From contig CAZALH010000003.1 of the NCBI GenBank assembly GCA_964486285.1, positions 1 to 64,000 on the forward strand: 64,000 nucleotides of DNA. Reading direction: 5' to 3'. Positions 35,921 through 46,184 of this stretch are shown here, piece by piece (positions within the stretch are counted from its first letter, which is position 1; every line of letters begins with the position of its first letter). Source of the DNA: JAIDVZ01 sp964486285 (GTDB lineage: Bacteria > Verrucomicrobiota > Verrucomicrobiia > Opitutales > JAIRKQ01). The notes beneath the pieces were generated by a model that ran no database searches, was not told where the DNA came from, and saw only the letters and a program-made list of their open reading frames with translations. A program made the translations under genes and the position numbers.

Positions 35921-37731
35921 ATAATATTACAAAATATACATCATTTCTGTTATACCTAGTATGTTGCACTTTTGCACTTGCAGCAACTGACAATATAGAA
36001 GTAACTAAAAGTATACCATTTACTAATTCTTACTACTATCACTTTTCTAAAGACCAACAAATGAGTGCATTGATAAAAGATTTTTGTTCTATGCAAAACA
36101 TAAGTGTTGTGGTCAGCCCAACGATAACAGATGTCGTTAATGGCAGATTCAATAAGATGGACCCTTCGGAATTTTGGCACTACATTACACAAGCTTATGG
36201 CTTATCGTGGTTCTATGACGGAAAAATTCTTTATGTTTACAAAAGTAGCGAATTGCAGACTCAAATATTTAAAATGGATGAAGGCGGAATTTTAACAATG
36301 TCCAATATTATCAAAAATCTCGGATTTAGTAGCTCCGATTTTTCATTTCGTTCCGTTCCAAGCGCTAATATTTTAATCGTAACTGCCCCACCAAAATATT
36401 TAGAAACTATAAATGATTTATCCGCAAAATTTGTTGCAGAAAAAATATCAGATACTACCATCGTTAAAACTTTTCCATTAAAGTATGCTTGGGCATATGA
36501 TATGAGTTTTACATATAAGGATGGATCTATTACTGTTCCTGGTGTTTCTACATTACTACAAAATATCGTAACCGGAAATCAATCACCATATTCAATGTCT
36601 GGCATGGACGTGAATTTAGATAGTAGAACTGCAGCTAAGCGTGATAAAATGCAAACTTTAGTTTCACAAGCCCAAAACAATCCATTTCAGCAAAATCAAA
36701 GCTCAAATACATCTAAGGATTCTAAAGATTCTTCCAATAATAATTCTAGTGAAGACTCTACAAAACCAACCACAACTAGCTCATTGCCCGGGTTTATTAC
36801 ATGTGATCAACGCTTAAACGCTGTAATTATACGTGATAGGTATGAAAATATGCAATTTTATGAAGATATTATTAAGCAACTAGATGTCCCTTGCGAGGTT
36901 ATAAAAATAGATGTAGCTATCGTTGATATCGACAAAAGCAAAGGAAATGATATTGGTCTAGTTGGCTTAGGTGCAAGCAACAACAAAAACATACTAAATA
37001 TCGGGGTTAGCTCCGGATTTGAAGATATAATGAATACAAGCCAAGTATCTCAAAATGCTAATGTTTATGGCTCAATGAAAGGTGTAGTTAAGGGATACTC
37101 CATATTTTCACATTTGCAAGCTATGGAAGAACATGGTGATGCCAAAACAATCGCTAAACCATCTGTTTTAACATTAGATAATGTTGGAGCAATCATTGAA
37201 AAGGGCCAAACAATGTATTCAAAAGTTAAGGGAACATATAGTGAGGGATTGTATGATATCTCAGCTTCCACAACCCTACAAGTTGTGCCTCATATAATAC
37301 CAAATGACGTAAATAAAGAAAACAAGCGTAAATTAAAAATGTTCGTAAACATTAAGGATGATTCTTTATCTGGCACTGCTCAGGAAGAAGCCACTCCTAA
37401 CTGCGATAGCAATTCTATAAACACTCAAGCAGTATTATATGAAGATCAGTGTTTGTTAATAGGTGGTTATTTTAAAGATAATCACACTAAAACAGCTAGT
37501 GGAGTACCTTTTTTACAGAGATTACCATTAATAGGACATGCATTTAAGCGCACTAACAATACTAGTCAAGTTGTAGAAAGAATATATGTCATTTCTCCAA
37601 GTGTTGTAAACTTAGAGACTCAAGATATTAAATATGGTGGTTTTGTTAATGGTGGAGATTTAGAAAACAAAGGTTATGCAGTATTTAAAGGGAAAAATAA
37701 ATCGCAAAAGAAACCAAAATTAAGACACTAA
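35917..37731 (+). CDS. sctC: type III secretion outer membrane secretin SctC
   Basis: The start at 35917 gives a 604-residue protein with a signal peptide (residues 1-22, hydrophobic SFLLYLVCCTFALA). The N0 domain (IKDFCSMQNISVVVSPTITDVVNGRF, about 40-100) and an N1/N3 region follow. A Ser/Asn/Lys-rich linker (about 265-290) precedes the last part, with GFITCDQRLNAVIIRDRYENM and the secretin core: LTLDNVGAIIEKGQTMYSK, and GVPFLQRLPLIGHAFKRT near the C-terminus. Secretins form the outer-membrane ring of the T3SS. The upstream chaperone-like gene overlaps by four bases. The earlier in-frame ATG at 35845 would put a non-signal tail in front, so I reject it. Confidence 0.9.
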   Translation: MNNITKYTSFLLYLVCCTFALAATDNIEVTKSIPFTNSYYYHFSKDQQMSALIKDFCSMQNISVVVSPTITDVVNGRFNKMDPSEFWHYITQAYGLSWFYDGKILYVYKSSELQTQIFKMDEGGILTMSNIIKNLGFSSSDFSFRSVPSANILIVTAPPKYLETINDLSAKFVAEKISDTTIVKTFPLKYAWAYDMSFTYKDGSITVPGVSTLLQNIVTGNQSPYSMSGMDVNLDSRTAAKRDKMQTLVSQAQNNPFQQNQSSNTSKDSKDSSNNNSSEDSTKPTTTSSLPGFITCDQRLNAVIIRDRYENMQFYEDIIKQLDVPCEVIKIDVAIVDIDKSKGNDIGLVGLGASNNKNILNIGVSSGFEDIMNTSQVSQNANVYGSMKGVVKGYSIFSHLQAMEEHGDAKTIAKPSVLTLDNVGAIIEKGQTMYSKVKGTYSEGLYDISASTTLQVVPHIIPNDVNKENKRKLKMFVNIKDDSLSGTAQEEATPNCDSNSINTQAVLYEDQCLLIGGYFKDNHTKTASGVPFLQRLPLIGHAFKRTNNTSQVVERIYVISPSVVNLETQDIKYGGFVNGGDLENKGYAVFKGKNKSQKKPKLRH

Positions 37732-37832
37732 GACGCGTCGTATTTTCAAGAAAAATAAAAAATTAAGACAATTCTTACATTTTATCTTGAGAAAATAAAG
37801 CTATTATATTGAAATGCTGATAGTACAGCATT

Positions 37833-39302
37833 ATGGAAAGTAATACAGTAAACGGAAGCGATGTTTTGACAGTTAGAATGTCAAAGCTCTTAACAATGAA
37901 AAGCATAGGAAGTAATCCATATGCCAATAACTGTGAACAAAAACAAACATCAAAACAAGCAATCAATTTATTTATTGAAGGATCTCAAGAACAAGAAGAG
38001 GTATCAGTTGCTGGTCGCATTGTCGTTTTCCGTAACATGGGGAAAGCAAGTTTTATAAAACTACTTGACCGAGATGGCCAAATACAGGTATACGTTGCAA
38101 AAAATGTTGTTGGAGATGAACAATATTCAGAATTTATAAAATTTGATATTGGTGATATAGTTGGTGTTACAGGAAAATTATTTAAAACTACAACCGGAGA
38201 AATTACAGTTCGAGCAAGTTCAATTATTTTAGTTTCAAAATCTCTGCGACCTTTACCAGATAAATGGCATGGCTTAACCGATTTTGACCAAGTATATCGT
38301 CAAAGATATCTTGATTTAATTGTTAATAAAGAGTCTCGCACACGAGCAAAACAACGCTGCCAAATAATAAAAGAAATAAGGCAATTCCTTTGGGGACATG
38401 AATTTGAAGAAGTAGAAACTCCAATTTTACAAATGGTAGCTGGAGGAGCAGCAGCTAGACCATTTGTTACGCATATAAATGCACTTGATCAAGAATGTTA
38501 TTTACGTATCGCCCATGAATTATTTTTAAAACGCATGCTAATTGCTGGTTTTGATAGAGTATTTGAACTTGGCCGTGTATTTCGGAATGAAGGGTTATCT
38601 CGCAAACATAGCCCTGAATTCACAATGATTGAAATCTATCAAGCTTATACTGATTATCGCGGTATGATGAAATTAATATATGACCTCATCCAACATCTAT
38701 GTTCAAAAATATTAAAAACAAATATAATTAAGCGTCCAGATGGAACAGAAATCAACCTTTCTGGTGAATGGCCAATCAGAACATATTCTGAATTAATAAT
38801 TGAAGCTACGAATAATCCAAATTGGTTTGAAATCACAAAAGAAGAAAAATTAGAATTTTGTCGCAAAGTAGGATTAAATACTGATACTTCTTGGGAAGAT
38901 TTTGAGATCACTAATGAAGTATATAGTAAATTAATAGAAGTTAACCTTGTTCAACCAACTTTCGTCACTCAGCTACCACGCGAATTATGCCCATTAGCAA
39001 AATTAAATGTAAATGATGATAAACATCTGGATGTATTCGAATTGTGCATTAATGGTCAAGAAATAGCTCCAGCATACTCTGAGCAAAACGACCCTATCAT
39101 TCAACGTGAAATGTTTGAGAAACAAATAGGTGAAGAAAGACAAAATCTCGATAATGAATTCTTACTAGCTATGGAATATGGTATGCCACCAGCAGGCGGT
39201 ATAGGAATCGGAATCGACAGGCTTGTGGCACTTTTAACAGGCACACAAAATATCCGCGATATTATATTATTTCCTATGATGCGCCAACAAAAAATAAACT
39301 AA
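37833..39302 (+). CDS. lysS: lysyl-tRNA synthetase (class II)
   Basis: The 489-residue enzyme has an N-terminal OB-fold tRNA-binding domain (about 55-145, VSVAGRIVVFRNMGKASFIKLLDRDG) and a class II core. Motif 2 is FELGRVFRNEGLSRKHSPEFTMIEIYQAY, motif 3 is GIGIGIDRLVALLTG. The length is normal for LysS. The start has no Shine-Dalgarno sequence; the upstream spacer of 101 bases holds nothing obvious. Confidence 0.97.
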   Translation: MESNTVNGSDVLTVRMSKLLTMKSIGSNPYANNCEQKQTSKQAINLFIEGSQEQEEVSVAGRIVVFRNMGKASFIKLLDRDGQIQVYVAKNVVGDEQYSEFIKFDIGDIVGVTGKLFKTTTGEITVRASSIILVSKSLRPLPDKWHGLTDFDQVYRQRYLDLIVNKESRTRAKQRCQIIKEIRQFLWGHEFEEVETPILQMVAGGAAARPFVTHINALDQECYLRIAHELFLKRMLIAGFDRVFELGRVFRNEGLSRKHSPEFTMIEIYQAYTDYRGMMKLIYDLIQHLCSKILKTNIIKRPDGTEINLSGEWPIRTYSELIIEATNNPNWFEITKEEKLEFCRKVGLNTDTSWEDFEITNEVYSKLIEVNLVQPTFVTQLPRELCPLAKLNVNDDKHLDVFELCINGQEIAPAYSEQNDPIIQREMFEKQIGEERQNLDNEFLLAMEYGMPPAGGIGIGIDRLVALLTGTQNIRDIILFPMMRQQKIN

Positions 39303-39325
39303 AATAGCTTTTTACATACACATCA

Positions 39326-39913
39326 ATGAAAGATAAACTCGGTCTATTATTTATAGTATCTGGACCAGCAGGAGTGGGGAAAACAACAGTTGTTAATAGT
39401 ATGTTAAAATGTATACCAAACAATGAACTACAACGTTCAATTACTACTACTACACGTAATCCACGACCAGGAGAAATTGAAGGAGTTCATTATTTTTTTG
39501 TTTCAGAAGAAGAATTTCAAAAAAAAATAAAAAAGGATGAGTTTTTAGAATATGCCATCGTGCATAATTCAACATATTATGGATCTTCAAAATTGGGGGT
39601 TTATAAAAATATAAAGCAGGGAATAAATACTATATTAATTATTGATGTTCAAGGATATAATCAAATAATCAACCAACAATTAGATATAAAAATTGTATCA
39701 ATTTTTATCAAACCATCTAATATTAATGTACTACGAAAACGATTAATTTTACGTGGATCGGAAACAAAAGAAGAAATAGAAAAACGATTACAAGTAGCTG
39801 AATACGAATTACAGTTTGCAAATCAATACAAATATATTATAAATAGTTCTTCTAAAAAAGAAGATTTAAGACAGTTTTTAAATATTTATAATATGGAATC
39901 TAAGCAAATATGA
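39326..39913 (+). CDS. gmk: guanylate kinase
   Basis: The 195-residue enzyme phosphorylates GMP to GDP. The P-loop is GPAGVGKTT (13-21), with alanine where GPSG is usual. The GMP-binding block is TTTTRNPRPGEIEGVHYFFVS and the lid has RLILRGSETKEEIEKRL. The last codons overlap rsmD by four bases, so the two are likely coupled in translation. Confidence 0.95.
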   Translation: MKDKLGLLFIVSGPAGVGKTTVVNSMLKCIPNNELQRSITTTTRNPRPGEIEGVHYFFVSEEEFQKKIKKDEFLEYAIVHNSTYYGSSKLGVYKNIKQGINTILIIDVQGYNQIINQQLDIKIVSIFIKPSNINVLRKRLILRGSETKEEIEKRLQVAEYELQFANQYKYIINSSSKKEDLRQFLNIYNMESKQI

Positions 39914-40482
39914 GAATTACAGGAGGCCGAGCTAAAGGAATACAACTTACTGTTCCCATAGAATGTGAACATTTGCGACCATCAACTGATTACATTCGCG
40001 AAGCAGTATTTTCATCAATAAAAGGAAAATCTTCTGGAGCAATATTTCTTGATCTATTCGCTGGGGTTGGTAGTTACGGACTAGAAACAGTTAGTCGTGG
40101 AGCATCTGCAGGAATTTTTATCGAAAAAGATTCCAATGCAACAAAAGCAATTGAAGAAAACCTCTCTGCAGTTAAAAAATCCGCTCAACGTGATCCAGCG
40201 TGCAAAATTATTTGCCAAGATGTTTTTGACGCAGTAGACTACTTAAACACAGAATTTGATCTTATATTTATAGATCCGCCTTATAGTATGCTTGAAGAAT
40301 ACGGTGAAAAAATATTATCAACTTTTGGAAAATTTTTAAAACGCAGGGATAATGCACGCTTAATATTTGAAGTCCCTGCACACTATAAAACGCCACAAGT
40401 TCACGGATTTGTAGAAATTAGGAGATTAGGGAGGATAGCTTCAGCAAATCATCCAAATGTTATTGTATATACACGTGTCTAA
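39910..40482 (+). CDS. rsmD: 16S rRNA (guanine966-N2)-methyltransferase RsmD
   Basis: The 190-residue SAM-dependent methyltransferase has the family start RITGGRAKGIQLTVP, the LRPSTDYIREAVFSSI helix, the SAM-binding LDLFAGVGSYGLETVSRGA and the catalytic FIDPPY. It methylates G966 of 16S rRNA in the small subunit head. It is coupled to gmk upstream and overlaps murJ downstream by a few bases. Confidence 0.94.
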   Translation: MRITGGRAKGIQLTVPIECEHLRPSTDYIREAVFSSIKGKSSGAIFLDLFAGVGSYGLETVSRGASAGIFIEKDSNATKAIEENLSAVKKSAQRDPACKIICQDVFDAVDYLNTEFDLIFIDPPYSMLEEYGEKILSTFGKFLKRRDNARLIFEVPAHYKTPQVHGFVEIRRLGRIASANHPNVIVYTRV

Positions 40483-42007
40483 AAATTTTAAAAATATCTT
40501 TATTGTTTCATTCTCTACTTTTTTATCTCGGATATCGGGATTCGCACGCGATGCACTATTTTTTAGTATATTTGGGATTTCTGAAATCAGTGCCGCTTTC
40601 TTATTCGCATTCACAATTCCAAACTTATTTCGCAGACTTTTAGGTGAAGGTGCACTATCTTCAGCAGTAATACCAATACTATCAAAACAATACGTTCAAT
40701 ACGGTGAAAATGCTGTTCGTTCATTGCTAAACAAAATAGTTTTTAGCTTATCAATAATATTAATTATCATTATCTCGATTGGATGTACATTAGCATTTTT
40801 TATAACAAAGTGCACATTTCTGGAATATAAGTGGACAATTGGTGCACACTTTATAATTCTTGTACTGCCATACATGTTTTTTGTGTGTATTACAGCAATT
40901 ATATCAGCGGCTTTAAATGTACTTGGATATTTCTTTGTAGCTTCATTAAACGCTATTTGGCTGAATATTTCCATGATACTGTCTCTGATTGCAGGGAAAA
41001 TATTGCACCTATCAGATATTAGTCTTTTAGATTTGTTATCTTTTGGAGTAGTGTTTGGAGGGGTATTACAATATATTATTCCTAGTATAGCCCTTAAAAT
41101 AAAGATAAAATCCAACAACCAATATCATCGAAATCATCGTGAAGAATTACGTACAATCTTAAAACTATTTTGGCCAGGTTTTTTCGGGGCAGCAATTACT
41201 CAGATCAATCTTTTAACTTCGCGCAGTTTAGCATATATTTATAGCGCTACATCAGTATCTATTTTATATCTAGCTAACAGGCTAATTGAATTACCACTTG
41301 GAATATTTGCAATAGCTATTTCCACTGTATTTTTCCCAGACATGTCAAAATCCGTCGCCAACTTTGAAAATAACCCGCATAATTTAAATAAATCATTTAA
41401 TTACGGCATATTATCGTTACTATGGATTTTACTGCCATCTGCAGTAGGTTTATTTTCTATAAAAAAAGAAATCTTAAACGTTTTTTTTGAATGGGGAAAT
41501 TTCGGTATTACCGACACAAACAAGGTTTTACCTATAATAGGTATATATTCCATAAGTATTCCGTTTTATGGAATTTCGACATTCTTAGTACGCAGTTTTC
41601 ATTCAATACAAGATATGAAGACTCCAGTACATATTGGGTATATTAATTTTATAATTAACATCATTGCTACATTGATATTGATGCAATTCTTTGGAATTAC
41701 GGGAATAGCTACAGCTAATACTATAGCTGTAATCACTCAAACATATCTACTCTACATTAAATTGAAAAATAAACAAAAAAGCTTCATTATAAAAATTAAT
41801 AAATCTCAAGTATACAATATTACTTGTGGGTTAATATGTATATATTTATGTGTAATGCTTGGACATTTCTATAAACTATCAAATACATTGATGTTGTTTT
41901 GCATTACTCCGTTAGCTGCTATCGCTTATTTATGTGTAACATTTAAATTAGTATTTTTAAAAGAAAATAGTATTGCAAAAAACCAAAACACATATTTCCT
42001 CATCTAA
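40475..42007 (+). CDS. murJ: lipid II flippase MurJ
   Basis: The protein of about 510 residues has some fourteen hydrophobic segments and the MVF/MurJ features: the N-terminal FLSRISGFARDALFFSIFG, FLFAFTIPNLFRRLLGEGALSSAVIPIL, and the central LIELPLGIFAIAISTVFFPDMS. It flips lipid II across the inner membrane. GTG at 40475 gives the normal N-terminus; ATG at 40457 is also in frame and would overlap rsmD by 26 bases. Its presence shows peptidoglycan precursors are still made. Confidence 0.92.
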   Translation: MSKNFKNIFIVSFSTFLSRISGFARDALFFSIFGISEISAAFLFAFTIPNLFRRLLGEGALSSAVIPILSKQYVQYGENAVRSLLNKIVFSLSIILIIIISIGCTLAFFITKCTFLEYKWTIGAHFIILVLPYMFFVCITAIISAALNVLGYFFVASLNAIWLNISMILSLIAGKILHLSDISLLDLLSFGVVFGGVLQYIIPSIALKIKIKSNNQYHRNHREELRTILKLFWPGFFGAAITQINLLTSRSLAYIYSATSVSILYLANRLIELPLGIFAIAISTVFFPDMSKSVANFENNPHNLNKSFNYGILSLLWILLPSAVGLFSIKKEILNVFFEWGNFGITDTNKVLPIIGIYSISIPFYGISTFLVRSFHSIQDMKTPVHIGYINFIINIIATLILMQFFGITGIATANTIAVITQTYLLYIKLKNKQKSFIIKINKSQVYNITCGLICIYLCVMLGHFYKLSNTLMLFCITPLAAIAYLCVTFKLVFLKENSIAKNQNTYFLI

Positions 42008-42015
42008 TCAATAAG

Positions 42016-43413
42016 ATGACAACTAATAAAAAACGTGCACTCAATGTATTTTCATTAGCGATGATAAATTTTGCAGCGATAGCTAATATTCGAAATTTAC
42101 CAACAGTAGCTCCTTACGGATTTTCCATGTTGTTTTTTTACATAATAGCAGCCGTTCTATTTCTTATTCCAACTGCACTTATATCAGCAGAGTTAGCATC
42201 GTCGTTCCCCACTGAAGGTGGAATTTATAACTGGGTATCACATGCTATTGGTGAAAAGATGGGAGTTTTAGCTGTACTTTTACAAAATATTGGAAATTTT
42301 ATATGTTTCCCTGTCGCTTTATCATTTGCTGCCAGTACAATTACTTACGGAATCTTCCCATTTTTGATCGAAAGTCGCTTATTTTTAATCTTGACAATAT
42401 TAACAATTATATGGGCAGGGACATTTATTACTTTACGAGGTATGGAAATTACCGGACTAATTAGTACCATTGGTAGCATCTTAGGAACTTTTTTACCAGC
42501 TACAATAATAGTAGGATTTGGGATATATTGGATCTTGAGTGGTCATGACTCACAAATTACAATGTCTACCAAAGCACTTATTCCTAGTATATCTGGCCCT
42601 AATAGTTTAGCGTTAATACTCGGTTTATTATTAAGTTTTACTGGATTTGAAATGTCTGCAAATCATATACGTGATGTGGAAAATCCAAGAAAAAATTACC
42701 CACGTGCAATCTTTTTAGCTACAACTATGATACTTTTCATATCAATATTTGGTTCATTAGCAATCGCTATAGTAATTCCAAAAAGTGAGTTAGCAATTCA
42801 TGCTGGAACAATTCAAGCATTATCAAGATTTTTTTGTGAGTTTCACATAGAATGGTTAACACCAGTCGTAGCATTATTTATAACTTTTGGATCTATTGCA
42901 TGGTTTTGTGCATGGGTATCTGGCCCACCGAGAGCGCTATACACAACAACAACTCATGGATATTTACCAAAAATTTTCCATAAATTAAATAAATTTGGGA
43001 TGCCAACCAATATTATGATATTTCAGGCACTAGTAGCTACTGTATTGTCATTTTTATTCGTTTTTTCTGAATCTATTAGTACCGCATTTGTTGTTTTAAC
43101 AGATCTTACTGCTCAACTTTCTTTATTAATGTATATCCTTATGTTTGCTTCAGCAATTATATTGAAACTAAAATATAAAAATAACAATTTACAGACTTAT
43201 CATGTACCTGGTGGTAAATTTGGTTCAATACTACTATCAACAATGGGATTAGTTACATGTACAATTAGTTATTTAATTGGATTTTTTCCACCAGCGGACA
43301 TAAAAATACAGAACCCGTTAAGTTATAGCATAACTGTCCTTTTAGGAAATATAATAGCCATCATATTGCTGACATTCTTAGCCAAAAAAAATGAAAGGAG
43401 ATACTCAAATTAG
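42016..43413 (+). CDS. APC-superfamily amino acid permease or antiporter
   Basis: The 465-residue inner-membrane protein has about twelve hydrophobic segments. It has the APC features ELASSFPTEGGIYNWVSHAIG near residue 60, LLLSFTGFEMSANHIRDVENPRKNYPRAI near 215 and SGPPRALYTTTTHGYLPKIFHKLNKFGMPTN near 305. The pattern is closest to GadC-type glutamate/GABA antiporters and related amino acid exchangers, so import of a host amino acid is likely; substrate unknown. It starts nine bases after murJ. Confidence 0.88.
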   Translation: MTTNKKRALNVFSLAMINFAAIANIRNLPTVAPYGFSMLFFYIIAAVLFLIPTALISAELASSFPTEGGIYNWVSHAIGEKMGVLAVLLQNIGNFICFPVALSFAASTITYGIFPFLIESRLFLILTILTIIWAGTFITLRGMEITGLISTIGSILGTFLPATIIVGFGIYWILSGHDSQITMSTKALIPSISGPNSLALILGLLLSFTGFEMSANHIRDVENPRKNYPRAIFLATTMILFISIFGSLAIAIVIPKSELAIHAGTIQALSRFFCEFHIEWLTPVVALFITFGSIAWFCAWVSGPPRALYTTTTHGYLPKIFHKLNKFGMPTNIMIFQALVATVLSFLFVFSESISTAFVVLTDLTAQLSLLMYILMFASAIILKLKYKNNNLQTYHVPGGKFGSILLSTMGLVTCTISYLIGFFPPADIKIQNPLSYSITVLLGNIIAIILLTFLAKKNERRYSN

Positions 43414-43474
43414 AGACGTAAAAATTTTCTATTAAAACATCATCTTGAGTATCGGGCGATATAAGTACGTTTTA

Positions 43475-43550
43475 TGGCGGGGCAAGAGAGAGTCGAACTC
43501 TCGACCTTCGGTTTAGAAGACCGCTGCTCTATCCACTGAGCTACTGCCCC
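43475..43550 (-). tRNA. tRNA-Arg(TCT)
   Basis: A 76-base tRNA on the minus strand. The acceptor arm GGGGCAG/TTGCCCC pairs with one G-U, the anticodon stem CGGTC/GACCG-type arm encloses anticodon TCT, the T-arm reads GAGAGTTCGACTCTC, and CCA is encoded. It decodes AGA, the main arginine codon expected in such AT-rich DNA. Confidence 0.96.
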
Positions 43551-43605
43551 ACTCTAGAATACCAACAGCTAAAAGATTTCACCGCGAAGTGTCAAAAAAA
43601 ATTTT

Positions 43606-44247
43606 TTACATCTCATACGTTAATAAACAATCTCCTTCAATTTTACAGGTAACGGACTCAGAAATAAACTCATTTGCCATACTTTCAAACTCCCCCAATA
43701 TTAAGTTTTTTTCATCGAGTAAATATTTTAATCCTTCCGAAAATTGTACCAAACATTCAGGTAATCCAAAAAAACCACATTTAGCCCCTACATACGATGA
43801 TATCGTAATTGTTTCATTCTTCACATACATTATACACGATGAATTAGATAAAATTTTTATTGGACAAGATTTGTTATAATATTTTTTCAAAAAGAACAAA
43901 TTTGCAATAAAATGATCAAATCTTCCATAAGATGCATTAATTATTGTAATAGATTGAGCAGACTTTTGGTAACAATACATTATTCCTTTTTCAAGATCTG
44001 AAAAGTTCTGATCAAATGCATAAACAATTTTACTACCTTTACTCTTAAAATATTCTAGAGTTTCCCTTGTCACTGAATCTAAATCTCCTAAGATACAATC
44101 CGGAATTAAATTAAATTGGTGCAATATTTCACAGGCACCATCAAGCGAAATAAATGTTTTTTCGGAAAGAAGCTTTTTCAAAAATTTTTTAGAAAAATTT
44201 TCATTTTTCCCATTAGCTAATATCAAAAAATCTTTACTGCCCAACAT
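43606..44247 (-). CDS. thiamine pyrophosphokinase
   Basis: The 213-residue enzyme makes thiamine pyrophosphate from thiamine and ATP. Motifs are FISLDGACEIL, PDCILGDLDSVT, FDQNFSDLEKGI and ASYGRFDHFIANLFFL, all as in the TPK catalytic domain, followed by a C-terminal beta-sandwich. Since no other thiamine gene is in view, salvage of host thiamine is likely. The gene is divergent from the antiporter at 44318. Confidence 0.92.
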   Translation of the reverse strand: MLGSKDFLILANGKNENFSKKFLKKLLSEKTFISLDGACEILHQFNLIPDCILGDLDSVTRETLEYFKSKGSKIVYAFDQNFSDLEKGIMYCYQKSAQSITIINASYGRFDHFIANLFFLKKYYNKSCPIKILSNSSCIMYVKNETITISSYVGAKCGFFGLPECLVQFSEGLKYLLDEKNLILGEFESMANEFISESVTCKIEGDCLLTYEM

Positions 44248-44317
44248 ATCGGTTTTATATTTTCACTGTATGTATTTGTAAATTATTTGATTTTCAAATA
44301 CATAAAAATTAAAAAAT

Positions 44318-45790
44318 ATGAAACGAATATCACATCTTTCTTTACTAATCATAATGTTGTCATCGGCTTTAAGTAAAGCTTGCTGCTCACCTTCCAATAA
44401 GATCATCGATATTCCCATCCCCCTTAGTTATTACGAAAAAATAGAATCCGAGGGAAAATTATCACTAAAAGACATATTAATCAGCCGTATTAATACTTCT
44501 CCATTTAACGCAACTGCATCAGCAATATTTCTATTAGCTATACTGCACACATTTGTTACCCCAAGTATAAAAAAATTAGCAAATAAAATACAACAAAAGA
44601 ACATCAATCAAAGTCCAGTTATTACATTTTTTTCAGAAATATTACATTTTTGTAGCGAAGTAGAAATAGTTTTTGGACTTTGGTGCATTCCATTAGTTGT
44701 CTGTTTAATATGCACTTTTGGTTGGGATGCTACAACTTCTTTTTTTAAGCATAATGTTAATTATTCAGAACCAATATTTGTCTTTGCTATAATGACAATG
44801 ACGGCTACAAAACCAGTCTTAATATTAGTAGAAAATATACTATCAAAAGTTGCTAAAATTGGAAAATATACTCCAGCATCATGGTGGTTAAGTATTTTAA
44901 TATTATCATCCATGATGGGATCATTAATTACAGAGCCTGCAGCAATGACGTTAGGGGCAATGCTTTTGTCAAAAAAATTTTATCAACATGACCCTTCAAA
45001 TAAATTAAAATACGCAACCTTAGGGTTATTATTTGTCAATGTCTCTGTTGGTGGTACGTTGACACATTTTGCAGCTCCTCCAATCTTAATGGTAGCAGAT
45101 AAATGGGGGTTAACATTTTCTAAAGTTTTTACACAACTTGGATGTCATGCAGTTGCTGGGATTCTACTAAATACATTTTTGTATTATGCAATTTTCCATA
45201 AGGAATTTTCTAAATTGCGCAACCAACGGGTTTCAGAAACAGATGAAATTCAAGAAAAAATTCCTTTCGTTGTTACAATTGTTCATATATTGTTTTTATG
45301 TTGGACAGTAATAAATTTGCATACTCCAGCTCTTGTAATTTCTGGATTATTATTTTTTATAGGTTTTATAAAAGCAACCAGCCAATATCAATCTCAACTT
45401 GAAATACGCAACCCACTGCTCGTAGGATTTTTCTTAGCTGGATTAGTTACTCATGGAGGATTTCAATCATGGTGGTTATCACCAGTACTCTCATCTCTTA
45501 CAGAAACAACATTGTTTTTAGGGGCAACAATTTTGACAGCATTTAATGATAATGCAGCTATTACTTACTTATCATCATTGGTCCCTGCTTTTTCAGCAAA
45601 TAATGCCATGCAAAAAGCAGTTCTATCTGGCGCTGTTACTGGTGGTGGTTTAACAGTAATTGCAAACGCACCAAATCCTGCGGGTCAAAGTATACTATCA
45701 AAACATTTCCCATCTGGTATATCACCTATAAAATTATTCTTAAGCGCTGTTGTGCCAACAATAATAATGGGAATTTGTTTTATGATTTAA
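44318..45790 (+). CDS. putative Na+/H+ antiporter (DUF1504-type)
   Basis: The 490-residue protein has an N-terminal signal-like segment and about twelve hydrophobic stretches. Motifs ITEPAAMTLGAMLLSKKFY, VSVGGTLTHFAAPPILMVADKWG, TAFNDNAAITYLSSLVP and GGGLTVIANAPNPAGQSIL resemble the putative Na_H_antiport_3 family and ion-transporter (IT) superfamily folds. It faces the dciA-like gene with a five-base spacer. The ion specificity is inferred from the family name only. Confidence 0.78.
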   Translation: MKRISHLSLLIIMLSSALSKACCSPSNKIIDIPIPLSYYEKIESEGKLSLKDILISRINTSPFNATASAIFLLAILHTFVTPSIKKLANKIQQKNINQSPVITFFSEILHFCSEVEIVFGLWCIPLVVCLICTFGWDATTSFFKHNVNYSEPIFVFAIMTMTATKPVLILVENILSKVAKIGKYTPASWWLSILILSSMMGSLITEPAAMTLGAMLLSKKFYQHDPSNKLKYATLGLLFVNVSVGGTLTHFAAPPILMVADKWGLTFSKVFTQLGCHAVAGILLNTFLYYAIFHKEFSKLRNQRVSETDEIQEKIPFVVTIVHILFLCWTVINLHTPALVISGLLFFIGFIKATSQYQSQLEIRNPLLVGFFLAGLVTHGGFQSWWLSPVLSSLTETTLFLGATILTAFNDNAAITYLSSLVPAFSANNAMQKAVLSGAVTGGGLTVIANAPNPAGQSILSKHFPSGISPIKLFLSAVVPTIIMGICFMI

Positions 45791-45795
45791 AAGTT

Positions 45796-46179
45796 TTAAG
45801 AAACTATATTGGCAATATTAAATCTGATATCTTTAATGTGTGTACATTTCGGCAAAGTAGAGATTTTTTCTAATATTAGTTTTTTTTCTCTCTCAAGCTC
45901 ATAGTGAATAACACTATTTTCACAACCGATTAAAAGTACATCATTTATTAAAACTGTAACAGGTCGACAACGTCTATAAAATTGTTCACCTATTATTTCT
46001 TTCCAGTTTTCTAACAAAATGTGTTCACATTTTCTTTTAATTGACATATCTGTCAACGCCACATCTACTACTTTTCCTATTTTTTTCGGTCTACGCAAAT
46101 AAGCTATACTATCCTCACGTGGAAGTAATCGAAAATCAGCAATAAGGTTTCTAATTTTTTTATTAAACTTAATAGACAT
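45796..46179 (-). CDS. DUF721/DciA-like protein
   Basis: The 127-residue protein has the DUF721 (DciA) core: ENWKEIIGEQFYRRCRPVTVLINDVLLIGCENSVIHYELEREKKLILEKI. DciA helps load the replicative helicase DnaB. The N-terminal 45 residues are basic and not conserved. It follows the SNF2 helicase gene by five bases, suggesting one transcript. Confidence 0.8.
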   Translation of the reverse strand: MSIKFNKKIRNLIADFRLLPREDSIAYLRRPKKIGKVVDVALTDMSIKRKCEHILLENWKEIIGEQFYRRCRPVTVLINDVLLIGCENSVIHYELEREKKLILEKISTLPKCTHIKDIRFNIANIVS

Positions 46180-46184
46180 AAAGA

